The notes under the pieces were generated by a model that was given only the letters and a program-made list of their open reading frames with translations, did not search any database and had not been told where the DNA came from. A stretch of 64,000 nt of DNA, from assembly GCA_047967505.1 (NCBI GenBank), contig CM106538.1, one strand, 5' to 3'. Position 1 is the stretch's first letter, and the number at the start of each line of letters is the position of its first letter. The DNA comes from Dipteris shenzhenensis (taxonomy: Eukaryota > Polypodiophyta > Polypodiopsida > Gleicheniales). Below are positions 42,961 to 54,120 of this stretch, piece after piece. Made by a program: the position numbers and the translations under genes.

Positions 42961-45900
42961 ATGACAATGTGCCTTTAAGGGAGAACAACCAATGAGCATA
43001 CTGTCCAATGCCCATCAATACACGACAATACTCAAACCGCTGACTAGGTAGACTCTTCGTTAGCATATCTGCAGGGTTATCATCTGTATGAACCTTGACA
43101 AGCTCTATGCGCTTGTCCTCAAGTACCTCCTTGATGAAATGGTACCTGACCTCAATGTGTTTGGTCTTTGCATGAAAGACTAGATTCTATGCTAGCTGAA
43201 TAGCACTCATGGAATCACTATGCAATGTTGGTACACCTGTATGAATCCCCAAATCTCCCACTAGCCGATCAAGCCATATAGCCTCCTTGCAACCCTCTGT
43301 GGCTGCAACATACTCAACCTCTGTGGTAGACAAAGCAACGTACTTCTGTGCGCGAGACATCCACGACACTGCACCACCTGCAAAGGTGAACACATAACTA
43401 GAAGGTGGATCTCCTACTATCCACATGCCCTGCATAGTCCGAATCTGTGTACCCAAGTACACGCATGTCTCCTCTACCAAAGCAGATGCACATCTCCTTG
43501 GTACCCTTCATGTACCTCATGATGCACTTAACTGCCTCCCAATGCCTCTTTCCTAGATTAGCCATATACCGGCTAACAACTCCCACTGCAAATGCAATGT
43601 CTGGTCTAGTAGCTATCATAGCATACATAAGACTCCCAACTGCTGATGCATAAGGAACCTTGGCCATCATGGCCCTTTCCTCATCTGATTTGGGACTATC
43701 TGTATGACTCAGTTTCACATATGGAGGCAATGGAGTACTCACTACCTTTCCCCCCTTCATATTGAAATGCTGCAATACTTTTGTAACATACTCTTTTTAT
43801 GAAAGCCAAAGGAGTTTCCTACGCCGATCACGCGTGATGCACATACCAAGAATATGACCTGCAAGTCCCAAATCCTTCATATCAAAGGCCTCATGCAACT
43901 TGGCCTTTAATGCATCTAGCTCATAAGTATTCTTGCTAGCCAATAGCATATCATCCACGTATAGTGTCAAGATTATCAGGCTATTATCCTTAGCCCTTTT
44001 AGTGTAGAGGCAGTGATCAATTTCACTCCTTCTAAAACCCTGGGACTGAATGAAAGCATCAAACTTCTGATACCATTCTCTAGGCGCTTGCTTAAGACCA
44101 TAGAGACTCTTCTTCAGCTTGCAAACTAAATGCTCTTTGCCCTTTTCTTCAAAGCCTTCCGGCTGCACCATGTAAATTTCCTCATGCAAATCCCCATGCA
44201 AGAAAGCTGTCTTGACATCCATCTGCATAAGCTCCATATCCTCTGATGCCACTAGTCCAAGCATGCATCTAAGTGTGGTCATCTTCACAACCGAAGAGAA
44301 TATCTCATCAAAGTCCACACCCTTCTCTTGCTTGAACCCTTTAGCGACCAAACGGGCCTTGTACGTAGGCACATCATCACCTGTGACCTTCATTTTGTAG
44401 ACCCATTTACATGGCAATGCTTTCTTTCCATGTGGCAAAGAAACCAAGTCCCAAGTCTTATTCTTCATAAGTGAACTCATCTCTGATTGCATAGCATACT
44501 CCCACTTGCGTTGATCCTCGCGCATCATAGCCTCTCTGTAGCAAGAAGGCTCCCGCAATCAGTAAGCATCACATAGTCTACCCCTGGAACAAACCTATCA
44601 GGCGGTCTAGACACTCTAGATGATCTTCTCAAGGGCATTTCAGCTTGCTGTCCCACCTGCTTATCAGCCACATTTGGCTCATCATTTCCACCAATAGATG
44701 ATCCATCATCTACCCTTGATTGTATACCTGTGGGAGTACTTGGTGGTACCATTTCTTGCACATTTGGTGCATGGACAGCTTGCTGTCTATCAACATATGT
44801 AGGTGGATTCACATCCTGGAAAGTGATTCTCCTCATTTCCACATCCCTCATGGGTGCCTTATGCATCTTCTTCTCATTGAAGACTACATCATGGCTGCGT
44901 ATGATCTTCTTTGCTTCAGGATCCCAGAGACGATAGCCCATCTCTCCACTTTCACCATAACCCAAAAAGATGCATTTCCTAGACTTAGGATCTAGCTTCT
45001 TTCAAAGCTCTTTTGGCACATGTGCATATGCCTCACACCCAAATATACGCAAATGAGAGTAAGAGGGCTTCTTGCCACTCCATGCCTCTTCAGGAATACC
45101 ACCATCCAAACTCTTACTAGGTGATCTATTGATCACATGCACTGCAGTCTTCATTGCCTCAGCCCAAATACCACCAGAAAGACTTGCATTGGAAAGCATG
45201 CACTGCAACCTTTCTTGAATGGTACGGTTCATCTTTTTTGCAACTGGATTTTGCTCTGGAGTACGAGGGGATGTGAGCTCCCTCTTAATCCCACGTGTAT
45301 CACAGAAATGCTCAAAGTCATGAGAGAGATACTCTCCACCATTGTCAGTCCGTAGGCATTTAAGCGTTCTAGCTGACTGATTCTCAACCAAGGCCAGCCA
45401 TTTCTGAAATACCTGGAACACATCACTCTTCCGAGCTATAGCATAAGCCCACACTTTCCTAGTTGCATCATCAATGAATGTCACATAGTATTCAGCCCCG
45501 CCTAATGACCGTGTATGGGACCACATACGTCTGAATGCACCAAATCAAGCTTTTCAAACTCTTTCTTTCCCCTTCTTTTATGGGCTGATTTAGTCTGCTT
45601 CCCATAGAGACACTGATCACAAAATTCAAAATTAGAGAAACTCAAATGCAGTACATAACCCAAACGGCATAAGAGTTTCATTCCATTCTAGCTCATGTGC
45701 CCCAACTTGCAATGCTACAAAGAAGTGCTTGGTTGCTCGGTTATTGAAACAACATGATCAAATACCCCTGATACATGTAAGGGATACAAAGTCCCACACT
45801 TGGCACCCCTGGCCAAAAGCATAGAGCCCTTCTGAATTTTCCAACTCTGAAAGCCAAAAGTGGTGTGAAAACCAGCATCATCTAGTTGACCCATTGAAAT

Positions 45901-46104
45901 AAGACTCTTGGTCAACTTAGGCACATGTCTCACATGTTTCAAAATAAATGCAGACCCATTTGCAAAAGAAAACTTCATGTCACCTACTCCCACTATGTCA
46001 CATGCATAGTCATTTCCAAGATGCACACAATCTGTCTTTCCACTGTCATAAGTGGAGAACCATTCCCTATGGGGAGTAACATGGAATGAAGCTCCAGAAT
46101 CCAA
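42961..46104 (-). pseudogene. Copia pol: protease, integrase, RT, RNase H
   Basis: Read downwards from 46,104. Protease has WILDSGASFHVT. The pre-integrase region has LGHMS and CDQCLYGKQ. Integrase has YYVTFIDDATRKVW, LRTDNGGEY and TPEQNPVAKKMNRT (the family usually has GVAE here, so the catalytic glutamate is replaced). A linker follows, then reverse transcriptase (43,797-44,558) with KWVYKMK, MDVKTAFLHGDL and an intact LYVDDM. RNase H has TDSDYAGHVDSRRS, VALSTTEVEY, HAKTKHIEVRYHF and NPADMLTKSL. A TAG replaces the expected glutamine between gag and protease. Other breaks include a TGA near 45,000, a stop near 43,800 and a frameshift in RNase H. The pieces are otherwise well preserved. Confidence 0.93.
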
Positions 46105-46113
46105 AATCCAATC

Positions 46114-47061
46114 CTAGGAATATGCATCATCTGAAGTGGTAAGCAACTCTGCAGATAAACTAGACATGAAGAGAACGTCATTGTCACTATCATGTGTGAC
46201 TGCATTGATCTCCTTGATCTTCACTTTTCCTTTGTCCTCCCTTGGACTCTCTTCCTTCTTATTTGCACCCCAATTTGCATTCTTTTTCTTATCCTTTTGC
46301 TCTCTTTTCAGCTTGTAGCAATCCTTTTTCATATGGCCCTTCTTGCCACAGTGGTAACACTCAATGTTCCGTGCCCTCGATTTGCTACGAGACCTCCCTC
46401 TTTCTTGGGACTTCCCCCTAAACTGTGATCTGCCCCTTTGCACATTTAAGTTTGCATCCTGCTTATTGCCGTCCATAGACTTCCTTCTAATATCCTCCGC
46501 CAACAAGCTACCCACAACATCATCAAATTTCAGTACTCCACCAGGTGCAGAGTTACTGACAGCTGTACGGAAGGTATCCCATGAGGATGGCAATGAACAT
46601 AAGAGAAATATTGCCTTAGTCTCCGCATCAAAATTCATCTTCTGAGCCTGAAGCTGGCTGAAAATAATATTGAATTCATTCAAGTGAGAAGCAATGGAGA
46701 CCCCTTCCTTCATCTGCAGCTCAAACAACCTCTTCATGAGGTAAACTTTATTAGAGGCAATTTCCTTCTCATAAGTGGCACACAGTTTCTTCCACAAATC
46801 TTCCGTAGTCTGCTCATTTACTACTGTGAAATAAACTGACTCTGCAAGATGAAGTCTAATAGTAGACTTTGCTAATGCATCCAACTCATTCCAATCACCC
46901 TCAGACATATTTGCAGGCTTAGCTTCAATCCCTGCCAAGGGTTTAATCTGCTTCTTTTGAATAAGCACATCCCTTATCTGTTCTTTCCACAAAGAAAAGT
47001 TTGTCCCATCACACTTTTTAATGCTAAAAAACTCCTTTTCAGACATGGAAGAGGATGCCAT
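46114..47061 (-). CDS. Copia gag protein (315 aa, open)
   Basis: This would be the capsid/nucleocapsid part of the copia polyprotein, assembling particles in the cytoplasm and binding element RNA. The frame opens MASSSMSEKEFFSIKKCDGT. It carries NFSLWKEQIRDVL, then WKKLCATYEKE, LKFDDVVGSLLAEDIRRKSM, a basic RS-rich stretch and the zinc knuckle CYHCGKKGHMKKDC, and ends in a lysine-rich acidic tail. The first ATG is in good context and agrees with related gag proteins. A TAG ends it where protease should follow in frame (expected glutamine), so it is now a stand-alone gag frame. Whether it is ever expressed is unknown. Confidence 0.9.
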   Translation of the reverse strand: MASSSMSEKEFFSIKKCDGTNFSLWKEQIRDVLIQKKQIKPLAGIEAKPANMSEGDWNELDALAKSTIRLHLAESVYFTVVNEQTTEDLWKKLCATYEKEIASNKVYLMKRLFELQMKEGVSIASHLNEFNIIFSQLQAQKMNFDAETKAIFLLCSLPSSWDTFRTAVSNSAPGGVLKFDDVVGSLLAEDIRRKSMDGNKQDANLNVQRGRSQFRGKSQERGRSRSKSRARNIECYHCGKKGHMKKDCYKLKREQKDKKKNANWGANKKEESPREDKGKVKIKEINAVTHDSDNDVLFMSSLSAELLTTSDDAYS

Positions 47062-48499
47062 GATGCAAATGAAGCAAAAATCCCAAATGCTAGTGCCTAC
47101 AAGAGAGAATCACACCAAATACCAGGTGCACCCAAATGTGTATGCCACAATAGACTGAAATATCACCAAAACTCAAAGCTCAAAGCATCAAAAGAGATGC
47201 AGCTAACTCATGTGCATGTACTATGCATCCATATGAGCAAATCTGGCCCAAAAGAAAATGCCAACTGCAATGGCAATCCAAAATGCCAATAGGTGTCCAC
47301 TGGCTCAAGCATAAACACCGTCCATGGGCATATGCATCAATTATATCTCATCCAAGAGAGCATAACACTATCAGTGCATCACCTGCAATGTGTCAAAGCT
47401 GTCCCTCAGCATAAAATAGCATCCATGTGCAAAGCGTCCATAAAAATAGCATCCCACAAGGCAATTTGGGCCTATCAATGCATCCAATAAGGACCGCAAT
47501 GCATCCAAATGGCCTATAAATCATCCACTGCAACCCAATGCACACCATGAATGAGCGCACACTGCTCAAACTGTAACCAGAGTGATCTGCATAAGGTATG
47601 CTCAAGAAATCATAGTCGCACGGTAATGACCGCTACTGAAAATAAAACCTGAGATGCCTCAAAACATGGGCGCCATTGCATAATCGGACTCAGCAAGAAA
47701 ATCTGCAAATATCTCTCTTCTGTCGGAACTCCAAAATCCCAACCGATGAGTGAGAAATGGGAGTCAACACTTATCCACTGCCATGTGGCATAAATCTAAG
47801 GTTTCAAAACCTTAGAATGAAAAATGCATAATAGAGAGACGAAATCGAATACACATAGATCTATAACTTTGAAAATCCTCCACCGAATTGCGTAAGAACT
47901 GACAAGTAGGGGTTTTTGGGTGTCCGGAACGCAATGGGACAGACGGTTTTCGAAACCGTGGTCTCAATCACTGGGTCCAACACACCGACTGAAAAACGTT
48001 TTTGGAAACAGAGCTGTTTGTAAACTCCACCAGAGTGCAAATGATTTAGGACATCCTGAGTCCACCGGAACTGACAGATCTGCAAATGGTTGCTCCAAAC
48101 TTGAGTTCCAACACCCGGGCAGAAAAACGCAGAAACTGACACAGTGAGTCAGAAATCCAATGAAATGAACCCAGATTCAAGAATGAAGGTGTTTCCAAGC
48201 TCCTGAAGTGAAGTGGACACCAAAAGCAAGTAAAAGTTGCCTCTACAAGTCAATACGGAGTCTCTGTCATCGAACAGAACAGGGAAAAGCTCAAAAAACG
48301 ACTTTTTCTTTGAAAACACTTAACAGGCTCTCAGAACCACTTCGCAAAACCAAAGTGACTTTTCCAAAGGCTCCTCCAAGGTCTCTATACACTCGGATGC
48401 AAGTAAAGTCACCCACAAAGCTTCCCACAGAGCTTCTCATTCCTCCCACAGAGCTGCTGAGCTTCCAAGCATTCACACACGCTCAGCTAGATCACCCGA
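47062..48499 (-). other. Long untranslated leader of the copia element
   Basis: About 1.44 kb between the primer binding site and the gag ATG. Short frames on both strands show no domain; a 93-codon minus frame at 47,861-48,142 is the longest on that strand. It is probably a packaging/leader region. Confidence 0.7.
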
Positions 48500-48511
48500 G
48501 CTCTGATACCA
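48500..48511 (-). promoter_or_regulatory. Primer binding site (tRNA-iMet type)
   Basis: TGGTATCAGAGC on the minus strand, two bases inside the 5' LTR end. Confidence 0.92.
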
Positions 48512-48513
48512 GT

Positions 48514-48683
48514 TGAGAGTGCTCTCAACGGAAGCAAGAATGGAAGAGGGAGAGAGAGAAACAGAGAGCCACACAAGTTTTGGTGGGTGCAGAACCCCCC
48601 AATCTTCTTTTTCATTCATTTGTATATGTGTTTGAGTATTGTACATAACCGGGGTAAAGGCACAGTGACCTTTAACCCCCACA
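48514..48683 (-). repeat. Copia 5' LTR (170 bp)
   Basis: On the minus strand it starts TGTGGGGGTTAAAGG and ends GCACTCTCA. Three differences from the 3' LTR. Confidence 0.95.
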
Positions 48684-48688
48684 CACTC
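48684..48688. repeat. Target site duplication CACTC (right)
   Basis: Matches 42,773-42,777. Confidence 0.93.
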
Positions 48689-49917
48689 ATCTCCTATGGC
48701 TGGGCATATAGGCCTCAACAAGACGTATGATAAGGTAAAACAGAGTTTTTACTGGAAGGGGCTTTGGAAGGATGTTCTTTGTTATGTTCAAAGCTATAAG
48801 CCCTGTCAACAAAACAGTAGTTGAATTTGAGGCCAGCTGGTCTACTACAACCTCTACCTATACCTCAAGGTGAATGGACACATATCAGCATGGACTTTAT
48901 TACAGGTCTACTAGTGACCTCTAAGGGTTGGAACAGTATCTTTGTGGTTGTTGATAGACTTACTAATGCTGCCCACTTCATTCTTACTAAGACCCAATTT
49001 ACAGCTTCCAAGGTGGCTAAGCAATTCATGGAGAATGTGTTTAAATTACATGGACTTTCTCAGGAGATTGTGAGTGATCGTGATGCTAAGTTCATGGGGC
49101 ATTTGAGCTTTTCAGTTCTATGGGAACACTTCTTACCCCAAGTATAGCAGATCACCCCCAAATTGATGGGCAAACAGAGAGGGTTAACCGCTGGTTGGAA
49201 GAGTATCTAAGGCATTTTTGCTTTGAGACCCAGGCATCGTGGGATCAATGGTTGCATCTAGCTGAATTTTGTTATAATACCACCAAGCATACTTCAATTG
49301 GTATGAGCCCTTTTGAAGCCATGTTTGGCTATAAAGCTCATGTCCCATCAACCATTATTGATCAAGCATTGACAAGCCAGCAAGCCAAGGATGATTTGGC
49401 TCACACGACTACTCTATTACAGCAATGTAAAGATAATATGGTAAGGGCCCAAGCAAGGATGAAGGATTATGCTGATGAGCATAGGAGAGATCTTCATTTT
49501 GAAGAAGGGGATTATGTATTTCTCAGATTACATAAGTCTAGGCATGCTTCTTTGAAAGGTAATACCAATGTTAAACTTGCTCATAGGTATTATGGACCTT
49601 ACAAGGTTTTGAGGAAAGTTGGGGAAGTGGCTTATGAGTTGGAGCTCCCACCATCCTCTAGAATACACAAAGTATTCCATGTATCACTGCTCAAAAAGTA
49701 TTTAGGGCCTAAGGAGCAAGTTATGGAAGAGCTACCTCCTATGGATGAAGAGGGCCAAATTGAGTATATACCTGAGAAGATCCTTGGATTTAGAGATCAT
49801 GTGTTGAGGAACAAGTCCTACATGGAATATCTTATCAAATGGAGACGTCTACCTGATGAGGAGTCTTCTTGGCAGCCATCTACAATTGTGGAGCAGTACC
49901 CTCAATTGCTTAGCTAA
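48689..49917 (+). pseudogene. Gypsy integrase and chromodomain
   Basis: The frame resumes after the copia insertion with SPMAGHIGLNKTYDKVKQSF and CQQN (the zinc-binding end). After a frameshift near 48,815 it runs LRPAGLLQPLPIPQGEW, SMDFITGL (first catalytic aspartate), VVVDRLTNAAHF and IVSDRDAKF (second aspartate). A second shift near 49,115 leads to ADHPQIDGQTERVNR (catalytic glutamate), WDQWLHLAEFCYNTTKH and SPFEAMFGY. The C-terminal part has FEEGDYVFLRLHK, YYGPYKVLRKVG, HKVFHVSLLKKYLG and a chromodomain: IEYIPEKIL, then YLIKWRRLPDEESSWQP. The 265-codon end piece (49,120-49,917) is fully open. Confidence 0.93.
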
Positions 49918-50280
49918 ATTCTATGGCCAAAATTGAGTCTTTATGAGCAGATTTGATTTTCTCTTGCTATATAGCATATATGGACATGCTGCAGCCAGCA
50001 TTCACTACCCTTTCTCAGATCAGCATGTCTCTCACTGGATTATATGATCAGATCTATTATATTGGACAGCATAGCTCTTCCACCCAATTGCTTGATTTCT
50101 TGGGAATATTATATGATCCATTTACAGATCAACATGCCTACAGGGAGGTATTGACTGAGAAACTTCATTGTTCAGTTGATATGACAAGAATTGAGCTCTT
50201 CAGGTTTACAAGGAGCATTGTATGTCCAGGTTACAGCCTTTTCAAATTTGAGGACAAATTTCTATTTGAGGAGGGAGGAT
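49918..50280 (+). other. Gypsy 3' untranslated region and polypurine tract
   Basis: Non-coding sequence between the integrase stop and the 3' LTR. It ends in the purine-rich GAGGAGGGAGGA directly before the TGTAACA of the LTR, the likely polypurine tract. Confidence 0.75.
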
Positions 50281-51151
50281 TGTAACAGAGGGTTACTTTT
50301 TACTTAGGCTAAAAGTTAGTAGAAAGGTCTTTATTGGCTTATAAGTGTTTTCTTCTTTTTTTAGGGGATACCGTAAGTTGCCACATGGCATCCTAGGAGG
50401 TAATCCCATAAGCAATACTGCTTTGTACTGCCCTGGGCCATACCTATATAAGGGCTCTAGTTGTACTTGGCAATTCATTCATGACTTGTACTTCATTACT
50501 GAAATAGAATATACAGCAAGAGTTCAATACTCAGCTGTATTCTAAAAAGGATTCTGTCCTTGTGCAGCCCCTCACAAGTCCCTGTTGAAGATCCAGCCCA
50601 TGATCTTCCTCTCCTACCTTTTTCCTGAAACATAAGGTACTTCACTACTCTAACTTTCCTGCATATTCTATCAAATTTAGGGGAGTTTACTGTCAGTTAG
50701 GAGCAGTCCTGTTGCATTACTTTTTGCTTAGGCTAAAAGTTAGTAGAAAGGCCTTTATTGGCTTGTAAGTGTTTTCTTCTTTTTTTCGGGGATACCATAA
50801 GTTGCCACGTGGCATCCTAGGAGGTAATCCCATAAGCAAGACTGCTTTGTACTGCCCTGGGCCATACCTATATAAGGGCTCTAGTTGTACTTGGCAATTC
50901 ATTCATGACTTGTACTTCATTGCTGAAATAGAATATACATCAAGAGTTCAATACTCAGCTGAATTCTAAAAAAGGATTGACTTCCTCCTGTCCTTGTGCA
51001 GCCCCTCACAAGTCCCTGTTGAAGATCCAGCCCATGATCTTCCTCTCCTACCTTTTTCCTAAAACATAAGGTACTTCACTACTCTTAACTTTCCTGCATA
51101 TTCTACCAAATTTAGGGGAGTTTACTATCAGTTAGGAGCAGTCATGTTGCA
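50281..51151 (+). repeat. Gypsy 3' LTR with internal tandem duplication
   Basis: Starts TGTAACAGAGGGTTAC after the polypurine tract and ends GTCATGTTGCA. A unit starting TTACTTTTT at 50,293 recurs at 50,717 (period 424 bp, second unit about 435 bp). The units are very similar and differ by an 11-bp indel and point changes. Each unit has CCTATATAAGGGC, a good TATA box (about 50,447 and 50,871). Two LTRs fused after loss of an internal region would look similar, but the second unit lacks the TGTAACAGAGGG start. Confidence 0.85.
50447..50459 (+). promoter_or_regulatory. LTR TATA box (first of two)
   Basis: CCTATATAAGGGC within the gypsy LTR; the same word occurs in the second unit about 424 bp downstream. 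Confidence 0.7.
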
Positions 51152-52000
51152 GCTGTACCTCAAGCACTACCTTTTGCAGGCGAAATGCAGGTCACCATTG
51201 AAGCTCAGAAACCGCTCGATACCAAATGTAGTAAGCCAACTTCACAAGTCCTGGAACACTCACAATACAATAACTCAAGGCATGTTTCACTCTCCTCCCA
51301 ACCATTAAAAACTCTCCTCTATGGCCATAATGGTACAAGCTCCTATTCCCACACTTTTGACCAGCAAAATCCCCGATACTTAGCACTAGGACACAGATCC
51401 TTGAGAGTTTTCCCCCAAGCACAAACCTCCGCTAGAATGTGAGCAAGACACCCACCAGCACACAATGCCCTTGCCCAATACATGCCTGATCTTGGGTCGT
51501 CTCGATCATCTAGACCAGACCCTTAATTTTATTTGCAAAACTTGAATTGGTATCTATCACAAGGTAGCTTGCCACAAGTCACTCCAGAGAGAGCTTCGAG
51601 GCTCTCACTCTCAGGAGAAAGATTGTTCAATTGTGTTCCCAAGCCTATCCTTGATTCCTTTTTATAGGCGCTTCAGAGTCTGTAAATTATGGGTGTTTCA
51701 ATCTCAGCCATAAATTTCCAGATCATAAAAAGTCATAAAAAAACCATTTAAAACATCCACATTGCGTCCAAAACCTGTCCCACACATTGGTCCGTGTCCT
51801 GGACACCTTTTAGCACATGTAGAGCTCCCAAATAGGCTCCAAAGCGGCCATATTGATTGCAAACTTTGCCCTTTATGATATCAACTTTTTACATATGTCC
51901 TTTCGGCATTTCACATAATGCTCACACACACAGCCATTTTTGTAAAGTTACAAGGTGTGTGCACATAGAACACTTCATATCGTACTAGGGAAATGGAAAT
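51152..52000 (-). repeat. Minus-strand LTR remnant with start of internal region
   Basis: On the minus strand TTTGGTATCGAGC (51,213-51,225), a diverged primer binding site, is preceded by CTTACTACA, a plausible LTR end. A TATA box (CTATAAAAAGG) lies at about 51,657-51,668, about 430 bp into the LTR from its inner end. The outer LTR limit is not certain. No coding region of this element remains; plus-side sequence up to the gypsy LTR would be its leader. Confidence 0.55.
51657..51668 (-). promoter_or_regulatory. TATA box in LTR remnant
   Basis: CTATAAAAAGG on the minus strand. Confidence 0.6.
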
Positions 52001-52202
52001 GAGCGTTTCCAGTGATGTTTTGCACATCGCCAACTGCAGTGAATGCAGCAATCACTTATAAAAACAACAACGCAGAATATTTTATCCACATAAAATTAAA
52101 AATAGATTCAACTCGGAGTGATTCATGAAAGTCCAGAGGGAGAGCAGGGGCCAGATTTCTTAAAGTACACTCTTAGATAAGCAATTATAAATAGTCTCTG
52201 AC

Positions 52203-53084
52203 CTAAGCAAAGTACATGATGTGCTTGTCTACTTTGATGCCACGCTTGAGAAAGTTGGCAGAACACAACTTCTCATCATCCAGCTGGAGACGGTAACGAT
52301 ACCCAATGTTGATCTCGATCCCATGATTCACCACAAGGTTGCACCAGGCTGCAGGAGATTCAAGCTCAAAGTTAGTTCGTTTGGGGTACAAGTCCATGTA
52401 TGAAGCACCGCGCGGGAGGCCTCTGGATATGAGCTCGTTGAAAGCATCTGCTAATTGTTCTGCTAAACACGCCATGATGATGCGCCGCTCCTCATCAGGC
52501 TCGTGTGCAGGGTACGGGATGTTGCACACACGCCATCGCTTGAGCACCTTTTCTGAGGCCAGGCACGACCCCAAAAATACTGGGCTTTGTTTTTAAGGGC
52601 GATGCTGTGACCAGTCTTGAGGAAATCACATATTCTGGACAAAGCTGTATGCTGTGGTGTCCAAGAAATACTGGAGGTAGTACTGGGTCCTGTCGATTAT
52701 GCCTCTGATTGGCTTCCCGGTGTATATGCTCTTGTCTGGCCCTGCCACGCCCAGCACGCTCCGCAACCAGCTATGGCTTCCTTCCCTCTCCTCTGACAAT
52801 TGTCCGAGGGACATCCAATAAGCTGGGACAATTGTTCCAATGAGGAGTTCTCGAAAGTTTCCGGGTGCTGTGTGGTACAATGGACTGAAGCCTATGATTT
52901 CCAGGTACCTAGAGTTCCCGTTACAAAGGTTTGATTTGTATTGCACTAAATTTGAAGCTCCTTTTGTTCGGTTTACGGTGCTTCTCAAAGACGACTTTGG
53001 GAAAATAGAGCAGCTCTTAAGAGCTTTCTTTTGGCAGGAACAGCCTGTAATTACTGGTTTAGGGGTGGAAGATCTTAAAAGCAA
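52203..53084 (-). pseudogene. Broken coding region of unknown identity
   Basis: Two consecutive minus-strand frames look protein-like in composition. The upstream piece (to 52,626) reads GFSPLYHTAPGNFRELLIGT, then WLRSVLGVAGPDKSIYTGKP and TQYYLQYFLDTTAYSFVQN. The next (52,574 to 52,203) reads KRWRVCNIPYPAHEPDEERR, MACLAEQLADAFNEL, YPKRTNFELESPAAWCNLV and INIGYRYRLQLDDEKLC, then stops. They are separated by about 50 bp, where a frameshift gives CDFLKTGHSIALKNKAQYFWGRAWP. I do not recognise the family. Possibilities are a captured plant gene or an old virus-derived insertion. The codons show none of the usual retrotransposon motifs. Confidence 0.5.
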
Positions 53085-54120
53085 AATGATTAAGCTTCGT
53101 TCGAGGCGGATAAATCATCTTGAGAGTTCTCAGCCCTATTGGCAGATTAACTATCTAATTGAGCTACTAAATGGCTACTACGACTTTAAAAATCCAAAAC
53201 TACCAAACTGATGATCTCGAATCAATTGCAAATCGATCCTAATTTTGCAAAGAAAGTTCCCATGATGCTTTCGAGTGGCTGCTCCCACCGCCTCTTCGCC
53301 TCAGCGCCGTTCGCCTTTTAACCTTCTAGCATCCAAGAAAATGAACTCCCCTTTGCCCTTCGCCCACCAGCCTCTACCCTTCGTGCTCCCAACAACTCAT
53401 AGCATTATGCCTTTCGTGAGGCTCTCAGTGCCATCCTTGGCTTTGCACCCGCTCCATTTGCTCCATTTGTGGTTGTTTTATGTAGATCCAACAATTACAC
53501 GTTTGCAACACAAGCCTAGGTTGCTACTGCTCAAGTTTCTATCGCCAAGCAATGGCTGCATCAAACAAACCATCGTAAAAAAGCAGCAGCAGCAGATCCA
53601 AGCACCGCCATAGCCACTGCAGCTTCTTCTCCTCCTCCTCCGCCAGAGGGTGCGGAGAGAGAGAGATGGCAGCAAGGAATGTGGGGAGAGAGCAAGTGGG
53701 AGAGGGAAAGAGGGCAGCAACAACGCTTGGCAGGACCAACGCTGAGAAGGTTTTAAGGGAGAGACGATGGTGGTGGTGAAGGTTTGAGAATTAGCTCGAA
53801 AGTCGATGGCAGTGGAGAAGGCTTTTTTTTACCCAGTGCCTCAGGTAATATGGGAATTTTATTTTTGGAACCCTTATTGGATATGCGAATTTGGTTCTCA
53901 TGATTCCCGGCCGTCAGCGGATGGGGGAGGGGAGGTGATTTGCAATGCGCGGCTGGTTGGGCGCATGGACGGATGGGGTATGGCCACCGACATGTGTCGC
54001 AATTTGATTGGCTTGTTTGGCGACGCTGGCGATTGATTAGGTGTCTGGCAATTGCAAGTATTGACGTGTCGCGAGTGTAACGACAAAATCGATCTAACGG
54101 TTGCAGTAAGGCGCTCATTC
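53085..54120 (-). other. Possible 5' end of a plant gene (unidentified)
   Basis: On the minus strand there is a CT-rich leader-like segment (about 53,640-53,760) and an ATGGCG in good plant start context at 53,610, opening MAVLGSAAAAFLRW, which resembles the start of a plastid transit peptide. The frame soon stops and no mature protein is recognised. It may be a captured promoter and first exon. Plus-strand frames here are proline/leucine-rich and unconvincing. Confidence 0.35.

Larger units (their letters stand above)
42778..48683 (-). mobile_element. Full-length copia element, recent insertion
   Basis: A complete minus-strand element of 5,906 bp with two 170-bp LTRs that differ at only three positions, a TGGTATCAGAGC primer site, gag, pol, a polypurine tract and a CACTC target duplication. 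It interrupts the gypsy integrase. The low LTR divergence (all three changes are transitions) marks it as one of the youngest insertions here. Its gag is fully open but pol has several stops and frameshifts, so it is not autonomous now. Confidence 0.96.
38400..51151 (+). mobile_element. Ty3/gypsy chromovirus, 5' end missing, twice interrupted
   Basis: A plus-strand Ty3/gypsy element in the order gag, protease, reverse transcriptase, RNase H, integrase, chromodomain, 3' LTR. The 5' LTR was not found and the left limit is approximate. A MITE sits at 41,070-41,316 between protease and reverse transcriptase. A whole copia element (42,778-48,683) splits the start of integrase. The chromodomain-like C-terminus, which in chromoviruses directs integration to particular chromatin, places it in the chromovirus clade. 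Confidence 0.9.

Noticed and set aside
53275-53613. 112-codon plus-strand frame
   Set aside because: Low-complexity proline/leucine composition opposite a more gene-like minus-strand segment; no domain.
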